NCBI GenBank assembly: GCA_037576215.1
Contig: JBANDB010000006.1
Span: 248,001 to 312,000, forward strand
Origin: Armillaria gallica
Lineage: Eukaryota; Basidiomycota; Agaricomycetes; Agaricales; Physalacriaceae
Length of the DNA stretch: 64,000 bases
Direction of reading: 5' to 3'
Numbering within the stretch: position 1 is the stretch's first letter; the number at the start of each line of letters is the position of its first letter. Below the pieces are notes generated by a model. It searched no databases and was not told where the DNA came from. It saw nothing but the letters and a program-made list of their open reading frames with translations. Positions 11,482 to 22,815 of this stretch are shown here, one piece after another. A program made the translations under genes and the position numbers.

Positions 11482-11924
11482 TACAATTTCGACCTTAACT
11501 TCACATAACATGTCACAAGACTCAGTGAAGAGATGAAAGAAGCTCCCAAATTAGCGCCCTTTTCGAGCAAGAAATAACGAAATACACATGTCTTAATTGT
11601 CTATGCACGTTCCCAGACATTTCCATCATACCAGCGATTCAGTTTTATGATGCGGCCTCGACGACTCCACTCTGGGAGCTCAAAGGTGGATTCCATGTCC
11701 GTGACCTGTTCTCTTGCCAATAGTCGGCCTGTTCGGCAAATCCAGCCATCCAAATGTCACCACTGAGAGTAAAGAAAAAGACAATCAAGCAGGATTGAAC
11801 TCACGACCTAGAAGCTCAGTCACAACGCAGAACCGCAAGACTACCACATCCATATGTGAAGATCTTCACGGCTGAAGATGTAGCATAACATGTCACACCC
11901 CGTGAAGATAAGGTCGAAATTGTG
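11482..11924. mobile_element. 443-bp hAT-like non-autonomous transposon with 8-bp target duplication
   Basis: This segment is absent from copy B, where the flanks join as cagcactg (about 23234-23241). In copy A it is bordered on both sides by cagtactg (11474-11481 and 11925-11932), an 8-bp direct repeat as made by hAT transposases. Its ends are inverted repeats: tacaatttcgacctta at the left and the complement of cacaatttcgacctta at the right. It encodes no transposase. A tRNA-like stretch lies inside at about 11775-11855. Confidence 0.85.
11775..11855 (-). repeat. tRNA-like (possible SINE-derived) segment inside the transposon
   Basis: On the - strand the sequence runs through a stretch like an A box (gatgtggtagtcttgcgg) and then gtcgtgagttcaatcctg, which looks like a tRNA T-arm and B box. 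The spacing of about 40 nt suits a tRNA or tRNA-derived promoter. I could not fold a complete cloverleaf by eye, so I treat it as a tRNA relic, not a working gene. Confidence 0.4.
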
Positions 11925-13637
11925 CAGTACTGTATATAAGCCGGAAAGACACTGTTCCTTGCTCTTCAACGTCGCTGAATAGCATCGATGGGCGGCTCGT
12001 AGGAAAATATTGTAATGTTGAGAAAGACAGGGTTATTCACGGCTATTGGGAGAAAGGAAAGCCGTGACTGGCCTCCGACGATCACAGTCACGGCTTTCCT
12101 TCCTTCCATCACGACTGCAGAACTCACTGCGAGTAATTCTCACCACATCGAAAATAGTCTCAAGACCGCGTCCCCTATGAGACCCGCCGCTATCGTCATC
12201 AATGGACTGCTTTTGAAGCGAGTACCCAGTGATACCTATCGCTGAGAAGATATCTTGCGTGGACCTAGCGACATCAAAAGTGGGTCCAGCACCATTATAA
12301 TTGTTGTGAATGGCTTCACAGAAATCGTAGCTACAGTAGCTTGCCCGACCTTCTACTGGCGGTGAGCGGCTATATCGACACTGATGAGCGAGCCCATCAG
12401 CTTTGGAGGAGCGAACCCCCCGGCATCCGGCGAAAATTGAGGCAGAAATGTCGCAGGGTCTGATTGATATGCTCAGTGCCCATGGTGTGGCCAAGGAAGA
12501 GGGTACGACCGACCTGGCATTGTCGTTGTCAACGCCGATGAGCTGACCGGCCGATGACATATTTTTGTATATATTATTGCTCGGTCCATCGTGTCTGGCG
12601 CGACGGTGCTGGGTCTCTTCGTCCCTCCTGCTGTGCATGAGACTCTCCAAGTCGTCGGATTCGACATGGAAGTCTCGGAGTACCGTACGCCAGAGCAGTT
12701 CCCATTCTTCCGACGCTTTCCTATCGTCGTAACTTTGCTTTCCAAGGATGATCAGCAGGGACCATCTACCCATTCATGAGCGTCGAAGCCGAGGGTAGGT
12801 GCATCATTTGGAGCCTCGCAGGGGATGTCCAAATTGTCGTTCAGGACAAAGAGGTGTCGATGCGAATCAAACTTTGCCACGAGGTTGTGCGTTGTTTTCT
12901 AACTCATCACATCATCAATTGTCGATCTCCAAGCTTCTGTTCTCGGCAAGTAAGCCTCAGTACCTCGCTTTTCTGATCCGGTTCTGACTTCTAAGACTTG
13001 AAGACTCAGGCACAACCACGCTGTCTTTTCGCTCGCGCAGATATCAGCCAACCCCAAGTCATGTCAACATCTTCTCGTTCAGCTAGCGATCGGCGAAAGC
13101 TATTTAACGGAATGTACCGCTCTCCCGTTGTCCTTCCTTTTCATGAGTAGACGTGCGAGATCCTTTCTCTCCCCGGTATACAATCCTTGGAGGCCTTAGT
13201 TACTGCTGAGATACTATTGCTTTTCACGGCGCAGGGCTGGGCATGATGGGCGTCCGTGGAAACTCTTGCCGTCCTCGGTACTAGCCTTTTGTTCGTAGCC
13301 TCTATTCTATTTGACTAAATGATCAAGTGCAGGTCATATGCCAATATTCCCAGGCTGGTCCAGGAGGAACTGCGCGATGCTCTCGAGGAATGCAAAAAAC
13401 CGATCTCGAGATATGTTCAATTGCAAGGTTTTTGGCAGCTTGGACTTTGATTGAGAGTGTTTTCTGATGATCGAACGATCGGAGGAAGCCGCTTTTAATT
13501 TTATGGAAGGAATGAGTTATGTGCAATAACTATACAGTACGTACACACGTGGCACTCTAACAGTGCAAAATCGATTTAGTTCGAAGAAAACTTGGCCGAT
13601 GGCCTCTCTCTAAGTAAATAAAAACAGTACGGCTAAC

Positions 13638-15068
13638 TTAAGCATTTAACATAAGATTGCCAAGCGACGAAAGGGTGCCATCGTTATTGTAAAGGCACGA
13701 TCCGGTGCCAACGTAAGAAACGGCATTCCCGTCATTGGTAGACAGGAGCGAGGGTGACGTCGCGACGAAGGGGAAGTACAAAGTGACGTAGTCTTGAGAG
13801 TCTAACCAAGAGAATGCCTGTCATAATGATACTGAGGTTTAGCTTGACCTCTACAATTGACTCGGTCTACATACCTGGCTAAAGAACGATGCCCTTGAGA
13901 GACGAAAGAAGTCAATATCTTATGAAAATCTAGATAATTGCTCCTTACTGAGCAGAGGCACCGCCGGAAGGGTTCGTCAGAGCGAACTCGGAAATAACAA
14001 TGGTGTAGCTCTGGGGATATCCCTTAAGTCGCTTATTTCGCATGATAATCAATGAGGACTAACGGGGAACCTCGCGCGCGCCTTCTGGACGTAGCTCTGG
14101 AAATCAGAAAAGCTCGTACTGTAGGTTTTGGTCTGCGTAAGCGCTTGCCAGATTACGCGACGAACGAAAATCACTTACCCATACCAATGCTAATTTGTAG
14201 AATTCAGTTTCGACCGAGAAGGCATAATGAGATTTTCAGAACATACCAAATTAATGTAGTCGGCGTAACACCGACCAGCACACGCGCTGATCATTTGCGC
14301 AAGCCAGTCGAGACCTTGACCAGAAGAGGGGCTGGAAGTAACCGCGGGGAAAGCCTTCTTAATAGCCTGAATTTCAAAGTTAGCATCTAGTTTCAAAACA
14401 GTGCGAGTTCTTCACGCTCACCAGTGGGTTGATGTACGTGATGTACCAAGAAGCGGCAGCACTGGGACTGATCCCGGAAATGTCAGGTTCATTCAGGGTG
14501 AATACGGCTAGTGTTGGAGGGATGAGACCTTGGACAAACAATTTCGGCAATTAAAGGACGTACTAGCCCAGCCTTGAGCTGCATGTCGAGAAGCCAGTTG
14601 CGAGATGGGGCTTGAATCACAATCCAAGCAACGCTGCATTCCGACGAATCCCAATCCGCCGTTACCATTGGTAGAAGGGGGAGCGTAAGTTTCCCAATCA
14701 TAGCTATACTCGAGGTGAGGGTCGATAAATGCATATAGTAAAGTTTGACGGACATTGCGACAACCTATGTGTAAGTAATTAGATGGGTTTGGACGACAGC
14801 AGAGGATCATGGTCACAAATTCACCTTCCCATTCCCGGTGTTGAACCTTCCGGGATCCCTGAGGAAAATGATGATATAAGTTTAGGCACGTCGAGAAGAA
14901 AGTATCATAAACCGTACAGAGGGCTGTTGTCTGTCAACGAGCAAAAAAAATGTCAGGCATAATGTCGATGGTCCAATAGTTTAACGCACAATAAGGCCAC
15001 GCAAGACCGCGTTTTCCAGCATTGACTGCCGAAACGAAGAGTGCGATGAGTGACAAAGTAGTGAGCAT
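13638..15068 (-). CDS. GH128 (Asl1-like) secreted beta-1,3-glucanase, copy A
   Basis: Twelve exons on -: 15068-14990, 14930-14918, 14858-14825, 14764-14754, 14703-14564, 14528-14422, 14366-14247, 14189-14179, 14094-14064, 14010-13949, 13893-13875, 13817-13638, giving 268 aa in frame. Residues 1-17 are a signal peptide (Met-Leu-Thr-Thr-Leu-Ser-Leu-Ile ... Ala). KRGLAWPY opens the mature domain. FTLNEPD carries the probable acid/base Glu106, HWYG lies at 169-172 and VISEFAL carries the probable nucleophile Glu190. GH128 enzymes cut beta-1,3-glucan, a fungal wall polymer, so a role in wall remodelling is likely. Length fits the family. The 11-nt exon for HWYG uses a ccagag acceptor downstream, and a short segment after HWYG may be missing relative to other members. 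Confidence 0.85.
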
Positions 15069-16602
15069 GACGGATGATTGTCAAGGAGGGGCTTTCGATG
15101 TCGACTGAAGGAAAGCTGGAGAGACCAGGTATTGGATTGCGGGTATTTAAGCTATGAGAGAAACTGTAACAGCATCATATGCACCTTATGGTCCAAATAA
15201 AAATATCATCGTCGGCTTTTAGATAATAAATGTTGCTGGATGGAAAAAGGTGAATACGAAGAGGCGGAGCTCCTTGACCAATGATGGGAATAGTCATGCC
15301 ACCGGGATACCCCAATGAGCCTGAATGAGAGCCGAAATACCGGGACGCTTGAGTATGGCCAGTATTCCTGAGACCTCGACCAGTCACGAAACCCAAGATT
15401 AGAGGGAAACCTGCCGGGTCCCCAGCCGACAATTTGAGAACCGTATGACTATACACACCCGTGATTGAATTGATGGGTGGAGTAGCACGCTCTTTCAGGT
15501 TGTTGCTACGCAGGAATACAGCATTTCAAGTTGCCTGGAACGTTGAAACTTGAATTTCCGCATGGACAGAAAATGACTAGATCTTTCCTACCGTTTCATC
15601 CTCGAGTTGGTAAATACTGCTGTGGTGCAGGATACATGTTATTTCTCGGCCGCTGACTCTGGTCTGAGACTAGAAGAATTAAGAAAGGGAGAAAATCACG
15701 GAAAATTGATGGAATCATTGACTACAGGGGCTTCGGAAAAATAATGGTTATATCAAGTGAAACTGACGGCTGTAGAAAGATACACTCGCCGGAGATACTT
15801 GGGCCCTTCTACGCTGCAGCAAAGTCACCTAGACCATATTGGTTCTATTTTATTTCTTTGTTCCCATATTTAGTGCAGCTAGAAGCGTGGACGGGCATCA
15901 ATACTGATCATGAAAGTATTGCTTCAAAGAAGTTGATGTCATGAGCCGACGACACAGCAGGACGCCCCACACTGGCAGTGATTGATCCGGCTGTAATGTC
16001 ATCAGGCTAGCGACTTAGTCAAGATTAGAGCTGATAACCTTGACACTTAAACGGTAGCTTCGTGAAGGTGGGAGTTCGGAAGCGACAAACAGTAGCATAT
16101 GTTCAACACGTGTACAAGATGTTTCAGAAAAGGATGTCCTAGCCCGCATTGATGGGTAAACTCAATTATCTGCATACCCAAGGATCCGTTCAGCCAGGAA
16201 TTAAAAAATTAGAAAGAAAAAGCCGTGAAACTGATACTTACACGTCTACAATCCTTTGGAGAGTCTCGTGATGTTCCGTATTCATAATCGCCAATCAACA
16301 ATATCCTTAAATTCTGGATAGTATATCCGTGGTCAACTCCGACGGGATTCGAACAAAGCATTGAGAACGATCTGAGAATGACACGGTCAGTTACAGTATT
16401 CCCAAGATGAAGTCTAATCGAAATAGCCAGCGTACACGGTCCCTAATCCAGAATATGAGATTCGTCTGGTGGATCCCAGGTATTCTCCCGCTGAGGTGAC
16501 GAAACTGACTTGGTGAGTGTCCCGAGAAGCCACGCACCCGGAGAATACCAAAAGACGATTGTAGCGCCACTGTAGATCGGCCGACGTAAGAGGATCATCA
16601 CA
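15069..16602. other. Spacer upstream of GH128 (copy A), no gene recognised
   Basis: This holds the presumed promoter of the - strand GH128 gene. A frame at 15456-15175 (-) contains hydrophobic, Gly-rich sequence, but the matching stretch of copy B (26867-26598) is shifted by indels, so I do not call it. Nothing else is recognisable. Confidence 0.4.
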
Positions 16603-16920
16603 ATGAACGATTTTAAGCGCAGCTATTGTAAGTTCAATTTCAATGGCAGAAAATGCTTGCAGTCAACCCTGACACCTATACCAAATCTTATCGTTGACGG
16701 ATTTGGATATATCGGTCTACCACCGATGACGCACGTCTCAAGCCATAATGATGAGGAGACGATTGTTGACGCGGATGTGCGCGATACTTGGGAGATCTCG
16801 ATCAGTGCCGACAAGATCACAACGAAGAATCTGGACTGGCAGACATTTTTGGGTGCCTTCGGTGTGGCTGCAGGTTACAGCACCTGTGTGCGAGTTGTAA
16901 AAACTGCTACCCTATCATGA
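16603..16920 (+). pseudogene. 2OG-oxygenase N-terminal fragment, junction of copies A and B
   Basis: Encodes 105 aa similar to the pre-catalytic half of the genes at 31397-33011 and 37569-39202 (Pro-Asn-Leu-Ile-Val-Asp-Gly, then Val-Arg-Asp-Thr-Trp-Glu-Ile). The last 20 codons leave the family frame and end at TGA. The catalytic micro-exon and everything after it are missing. The nearest relative is the 31.4-kb pseudogene, including the upstream tgaacgatttta. A small expressed protein cannot be excluded, but no catalysis is possible. Confidence 0.75.
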
Positions 16921-18950
16921 ACGTTCCTTCTATAATTTGTCGTACTCAGACCATGCTCGGCTAACCCAGGAACCACCAGGGATGCGCTGGTGCATGGCGG
17001 GTGACAAGGCCAATGGAGGTGCATATAACGACCATCGCCGCTTCCACCCGTTTCGAGATATGAGTAGGGACTGTACTCGGAACCGTAGGAAAGTTTGACG
17101 CCGACACCGTAATCGCTGCATTCGTAGTCTTGAAGTTTAGTTATTAGCTGATGGAAATAAGATTTGCGAATACTCCACGCACCTGCATAATTGAAGCCCA
17201 TTTAGCGCTACCCTACAAACAACTTCTTTCATTCATGCGTAATCGAAGGAAACGATCTCTTTAAAAAGTGCGTCAGGAAAAAGAGCAAGAGCTTGACTGA
17301 AAGCCTTACCGTCGCCTCATTAACTCGAGCTCGCCGTGACTAGTATCAGTCAGTAAAACACTGACTTGAATCAAGTTTGCGCTTACCACCGGATCCGCTA
17401 CTAGACAGAGTCCGCTCGGATCTCCGGACACCATACCCGCGCCTCGCCCATGCTCAAAATTCGCTACCCTGATATGAAACGAGTCGGTAATGTCTTTGCC
17501 GTCAGCGCAAAAGACACCTTACCTTGCCTTCCTGCCGTTCACCAGGCTCTACCTTTGATGCTATACATCCTGAGTTTGCGGTGGGTAAAATGTCGTCGCC
17601 GCCGTTTTTGCTTCCTTCGGGACATATGCATGCAGCTGACGAGTCAGAAAGCAGAAGCATCTTGCGAGACGATCCACTGGTATCATGGGAGAGTTTGCGC
17701 GTCGACAATGTGACAGTATTCGTAGTCTTGAAGCCTAGGCTGATAGTGATGACTAGTTAGCGATATCAAGGAGAGTGTGAGTGGCGTGCACACCTGGCGA
17801 ACACAGCGCCATCCAGACGTTGAATAAGGGCCGGATTCCGGCACACATTTCTGGGAAGGAAGCTGCGCAGAAATTCGTAAGGAGGGAAAGGATGAGCTTT
17901 GATAAACAGCTTACCTCATTCTATCACTCCAGCGGCGTGTTGATCAAACTGGTATTCATAGTATTTTTGTCTTGAACTGAGAACACGGGAGGAATCAAAG
18001 TCTTGAGGAATGGAGAGACCAACGCGTTAGTGCGGGTATATCGTGGTCATGAGCAAAAAGTCAAATCAAAAATTGATGGCGATCACGAGATCACACTCAG
18101 CTTCAGCTTCAGCACCGACGAGGAGTTCAAAGCTAAAGAAAAACCCATCGATGGAACGTGCCACGACGAAGATAATCATCGATGACTAGTGAGAAAATGA
18201 GTAGAATGACGCAGGAGATGGAAAATGAGGAGGGAGGCCACGAAGAATAGGTGAATTATGTACTTACGAACCCGGCGGTCAACGATCAGTGTACTGGGAG
18301 ATGGGGTTTGGGGCGAGGCGACGTCTACTGATCCGTGAGTACAGTCACTCAGTATTCATGAACCTTACGTTCCACGACTAACTTCTCTTTCCAGCGAAAA
18401 TTGTTGAAGGAGCACTCCGAGAGCAGACTCTAATCACTCAACATTTTGACGGCCAGCTGCTTTGAGGGACGCTTTCTTGGGCACCGATGCTGGACATGCA
18501 GCGCTCCACTCTGAAGAAAAGCAAAAGTAGACAACGAGAGTCATGGTCAAGATCACCTACCCGTACCCTTCATTTTTCTTCTTCCACGTATAATTTTTAA
18601 CTTTCAGCAAAAGTACACGGGATTGTATCTGCCGGACATTTTTACTTTGCGTCATATGGTCTTATAATGTACCCTTGACGATAAATTAACTCGAAGTACA
18701 GGCCGCATACTCGTTCTCTTCTCAGCTGACAGTTGTCGCTTACCTTATACTCAGTGTTGGAGGATATCCGTACCGTATACCATTTCTTTATCTTTTATCG
18801 CTCGTTCCTACTTACCATTTATATATCATACCGCACCCCTGTCCTTACTCGATCACTATATAGCTCAGCCGTCGATATCCTTGTACCTCAGTCGTTTCAC
18901 CTTCGCTGTGCCCGACTGAGGTACGTATACCTCACCGTCTCCAGTCTACT

Positions 18951-19130
18951 GTACGATTTCGACCGTTAATTCACATAACGCGTAACGGGACCCCGTGAAG
19001 TGAAGTTATCGGTAATTCGTAACGCGTAACAGGTCCTTGTGAAGCTGTCATATCTTGATGACCAAATAGCCTAATTTCCTTGCGAAAATCTGAAAATTTC
19101 GCCTCCCACATGTATTATTCCGATGCAGAA
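18951..19130. mobile_element. Remnant related to the 11.5-kb hAT-like element
   Basis: The block starts tgtacgatttcgacc and continues with attcacataac, close to the left end of the 443-bp element at 11482. It lies exactly where copies A and B part (copy A has its 5.8-kb insert here). The right end is not clear, so it may be a deleted element. Confidence 0.5.
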
Positions 19131-20439
19131 TGTATATGCATCGTCTACCCACTTCTGTCCATTCTTGCACTCGTCTATTTCGCTGCTCTCTTCGTCCCTG
19201 GCCTCTCCACTAGCCAGCCGGAAGCAGGGAACACTACCACCCAAGAGAGGAACTACGACGGTTCCTTCGCTCCCTGGAAACTATCTTGGACCCGGACAAG
19301 CACTGTCCAACAACCGTCCCAGAGTATTGTCCTTGCCTAGACAACGTACGACTTCGTTGTCCGATTCTGATTACCTTCGAATAGCCGGTCTGCGGATTCG
19401 GGAGCCCCTCCCAATGATCCTACGACAAGTGCACCTGGGAGCTGTTCGTTGACCGGTATGACCGGAAGGGCTAGAAGCTCGGCAAGCATGACCCGTTATG
19501 TCGACAAGGTGACCTATAAGATTGGTACGTGCGTTCTTTCGTGATCTAGGCGCTCTCGTTACTTACCTCCTACCGCAGACTGTGCTTGGCCAACGACATG
19601 CAACTCCTGCCAAGGTTTGTATTTGAAACTCGTTCTCTTCGACTGTTCATCAGCATTGGGGTTGTTTTTTTATAGTCTACACCCTCGAAGAAGCTGCGGA
19701 ACAGTTCATTTGCGCCCTCTTCGAGGAGATCGCCGATATCGCGACCTGAGGATGATTGTGTCGACAATTGGGTGTATAGTTCTTCGTACTGGAACATCTA
19801 CTACTAGGCAACGGGATGATCACAACATCGTTCGTTCGGACATGTATGATTCTTGGATTTCACGCGTAGGACTTTTTTCTGCTCGGTTGTATCTTGGTGA
19901 GTGCCGAAATGTATGTTGACTTGCCTAAACTCGCGAATGCCTTTTGAGTCCTGAAAACAACTGTTCAAGTACGCCATCCCGTTTATAATGACGGGAATGC
20001 TGATAACTTCGCCTTTCCCAAGGGCACTGTTATTCAGGCGACAATTAGAAATCATCACATCTTTATTGGATGTAGCTCCCCAGTCCTCGTTGGCCCTTAA
20101 CAAGATCCTACAGAATCTTCGTCATTTTTTGATATCAAGTATCATAGATTGCACAATCGATGAAGTACTGCTTCTTCTATCTTTTAAAATTCATTTGGAG
20201 GAGCTGCGACGATGTATGGCTCTACTTATCAATAACTCCGAATATTACTGGCCGCCACGGCCCACGACCCTCACGTACTATTGCATTTCGTTCAGAGGAC
20301 CTGGTTTGGTTAATCAGTACAAAAATAGCGTTCATGTCCTTGGCATTAGCTGCACGCTTCGTTCTTGGCTCAAACCTTGGCCAGATTGGCATCGCATTCA
20401 GGGCTTTCCTGTATCCCGGCGTTCCTGGACCTTGTCCTG

Positions 20440-20490
<51 letters not shown>

Positions 20491-20688
20491 CGATCACTTG
20501 TGCTGATTGACCGCGATTTATAGGCTCATTTGTCTGGTCAATTGGAGTCGTAGCGCTCATTCATTTAGAAGTCGGCTTCTTTCACTGATTGTTCACTGAC
20601 CAACTTTGCTTCTAAACGGTAAACCTGTAATAAACTCGAGGGGTGTTTAGTTCATAACTCCGTCTTACCAGGGCGGTACTCCGTGCTT
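19131..20688. other. Copy B counterpart of 7985-9510: candidate exons of an unidentified gene
   Basis: Contains the B versions of the unidentified - strand exons (about 20100-19935 and 19797-19680). The second is open here and reads Tyr-Glu-Glu-Leu ... Leu-Leu-Glu-Glu-Gly-Ala-Asn-Glu-Leu-Phe. The first has lost its splice donor. A frame at about 19123-19340 (+) is Ser-rich but of unclear status. No family assigned. Confidence 0.35.
20441..20489. repeat. (TATC)n microsatellite, expanded in copy B
   Basis: About twelve tandem TATC units. The matching site in copy A (9322-9333) has only three, so the array changed length after the duplication. Confidence 0.95.
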
Positions 20689-21300
20689 CACTGCTGGGGC
20701 CCGTTGGTGTTTTTGCCTGAAAGACGGCAGGTAAACACCGGCATGTGTTTGTGTAGATCTTTCCGAAAGTAAACACCGCGATGCAATTAAATGAAGAATG
20801 ACTCCCAGTTTTTCGTACTGTTCCTATTTCCGTGTTAATGCAAGTATTGTTGTAAGAAAATACCTAAATAAGGAGATGCTTTCATTTGGTCCGTGTTTCC
20901 TATCATGTTCTTTGTCCAAAAACACAACACCATGTGTAAAGATCGGTGTTTCTTGCGGTATTTCTGGTAACAAACACCCGGTCTTTCCTTTGTTCTGGAG
21001 GTGTGTCCTACTACAAACACCTCAATGAAACACCAATCATTACACATGGTGTCGTTGCTCGGGTGTTTTTGGACAAAGAACATGATAGGAAACATGGACC
21101 AAATGAAAGCATCTCCTTATTTAGGTATTTTCTTACAAAAATACTTGCATTAACACGGAAATAGGAACAGTACGAAAAACTGGGAGTCATTCTTCATGTA
21201 ATTACATCACGGTGTTTACTTTCGGAAAGATCTACACAAACACATGCCAGTGTTTACCTGCCGTCTTTCAGGCAAAAAACACCAATGCGCCCCAGCAGTG
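20689..21300. mobile_element. 612-bp foldback MITE, CACTA-like ends, 3-bp TSD
   Basis: The element begins cactgctggggc and ends gccccagcagtg, and nearly all of it is one long inverted repeat (arms of about 270 nt). It is flanked by ctt on both sides (20686-20688, 21301-21303). Copy A has the empty site at 9510-9520 with a single ctt. CACTG termini and a 3-bp target duplication are hallmarks of the CACTA superfamily. AAACAC/GTGTTT motifs recur along the arms, as in CACTA subterminal repeats. No coding capacity. Confidence 0.92.
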
Positions 21301-21541
21301 CTTATTGACTTCGCAAACTCATCATCCAACACATCAGCAATTTTTTGCAGATTGATTTTGTACCCCATTGATCGATTTCAATTATGGCGCGGAGGACACA
21401 GATGGGGTACAGGGCTTCAACTTTGAGGTTCCTTATTGCTCTAAAGTCTTTATTATCTGTCTTATATATAATGAGCTGGTGGCTTGATGATGAGAGGCTA
21501 TAGTCCCCTTCGATATTCACTTCGGAGTCACTGATACTGCC

Positions 21542-22815
21542 ATGACCGCTGCACCATATCCCGGTACTGCTATACCAGAGCTTACCGAAGACCAGATCAA
21601 AAGCATTTTTCTTGAACTGAACTACCAACTTCACTCGGTAATGTTAAATGCATTAACACACGGTGAGAGTAATCAGTTTTATCCGCCGGTGGTAGTACAC
21701 TAATCATCATGTTTTTCTTTGAAGGAATATACACCGGCGTAGTGGCTGTCACCTTATGGGCCATTAGTTTATGCTTTTTGTTTCCTTTGACGTGCATCCC
21801 TCTGATGTGCTATGACCAGCTTCGAGGGAAAAGCCCCAGAATAACAGGAGACCATATTTTCTAGTGCTTACTATCCTGGTTTTGTATCTTCTGGCGATTG
21901 GAGGCCTCTATGGCGAATGGTCAATCACCGTCTCAATGCTTATCACTAACAACAGAAGCTTTTGGATGGCATTCAAATATATCGATGGTACTCCCACCGT
22001 AGCATGGGTTATAAATATCACTGCAATTCTGAGCACAATTCTTGCTGATGGTACGCTGGTATGGAATTGATTGTTCATTATGAGGGAGTTTTAGCTGATA
22101 AAGCTCTAGATATGGCGTTGCTGGACTGTCTGGGGCCGGTCATGGCGCGTTGTGCTCATTCCAATTCTTTGCACTACCTTGGCGGCGAGTATGTCATAAT
22201 CTCAACAACCTTTTCATGGCTCATCAAGTGTTAATGTAAACACAGTTAGCAGAGGGATCGTAAATTATTACGACAATATCGAAGATACACCGCCCCGAGC
22301 CCTATACATGTTGAAAATTGTCAACTGGGCCGTGCTATATGCCTCACTGATACTGGCAACCTTGCTATGGTGTACGATTTTCATTATTTATCGTATTCTG
22401 AGAGTGGGCGGTGTCACTGCAGGGATGCGTGCATATCATAGAGTGATAGAGCTGCTCGTAGAATCTGCAGCTCTTTACTCTGCCGTGCTGGTCATTCTCG
22501 TAGTGCTGGAAGTTCGTAATGAGTTAGTCGGAGGTTATCTTGAAGAGGTGGCGGCTGCGGTGAAAGTGCGTCTAACCCTTTTCAACTTGGTAATTGCTAC
22601 AGCCTTTCTTCTAGGGAATTGTGCCTACAATTTTGGTCGGCCGCATTGCAGCAGGACATGCACGCCCAGACGACTCCTGGAGCGAAAGTACCAGGGCATC
22701 TTCTCTTCGATTCGGAAATCATTCAAGTTCACAAAATGACGGTGCTGATCCTGGATGGAACACATCTTCACACTTAAGACCAGACTTGGAAGAGGGCTCA
22801 GAGGGCAGTATGTAG
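21542..22815 (+). CDS. Seven-pass membrane protein, tandem copy B (intact)
   Basis: Six exons, 21542-21662, 21725-21766, 21820-22058, 22110-22188, 22246-22565, 22615-22815, total 1002 nt and 333 aa, all GT..AG, phases closing exactly. About seven hydrophobic segments: one in exons 1-2 (GIYTGVVAVTLW), two in exon 3, one opening with IWRCW in exon 4, two in exon 5, one at the exon 5/6 join. The polar cytoplasm-like tail starts with TILVGRIAAGHARPDDSW. The exon pattern 42/about 235/79/about 320 nt is shared with the copies at 35.8, 50.9 and 56.4 kb. Function unknown; the topology suggests a receptor-like protein but no receptor family motif is visible. Confidence 0.85.

Larger units (their letters stand above)
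11030..13637. other. Spacer between 7-TM and GH128 genes (copy A)
   Basis: Apart from the transposon at 11482-11924 I recognise no gene. The longest frame (12033-12773 on -) is broken in copy B by indels and has no family signature. A perfect 16-bp inverted repeat (aaggaaagccgtgact and its complement) lies at about 12053-12100; copy B keeps only one arm. A weak + frame near 13080-13320 is open at the matching place in copy B (24452-24790) but has a TGA here. Confidence 0.45.
1..16805. repeat. Tandem segmental duplication, copy A
   Basis: Position 1 aligns with 16806 and 28181, and the order of blocks then matches copy B through to the next 2OG-oxygenase fragment. Copy A is longer than copy B mainly because of a composite insert at about 2150-7980 and a transposon at 11482-11924, and it lacks the foldback element of copy B. 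In the lines I compared, identity is roughly 95% in the 7-TM and GH128 genes and lower elsewhere. The left end is outside the window. Confidence 0.93.

Noticed and set aside
12033..12773. A 246-codon frame on the - strand in copy A
   Set aside because: The matching part of copy B is broken by several indels, composition is low-complexity Ser/Arg/Asp, and no motif or splice context supports it.
20689..21300. Inverted repeat considered as a CRISPR-like or replication-origin structure
   Set aside because: One long foldback with TIRs, a TSD and an empty site in the sister copy is fully explained as a transposable element.
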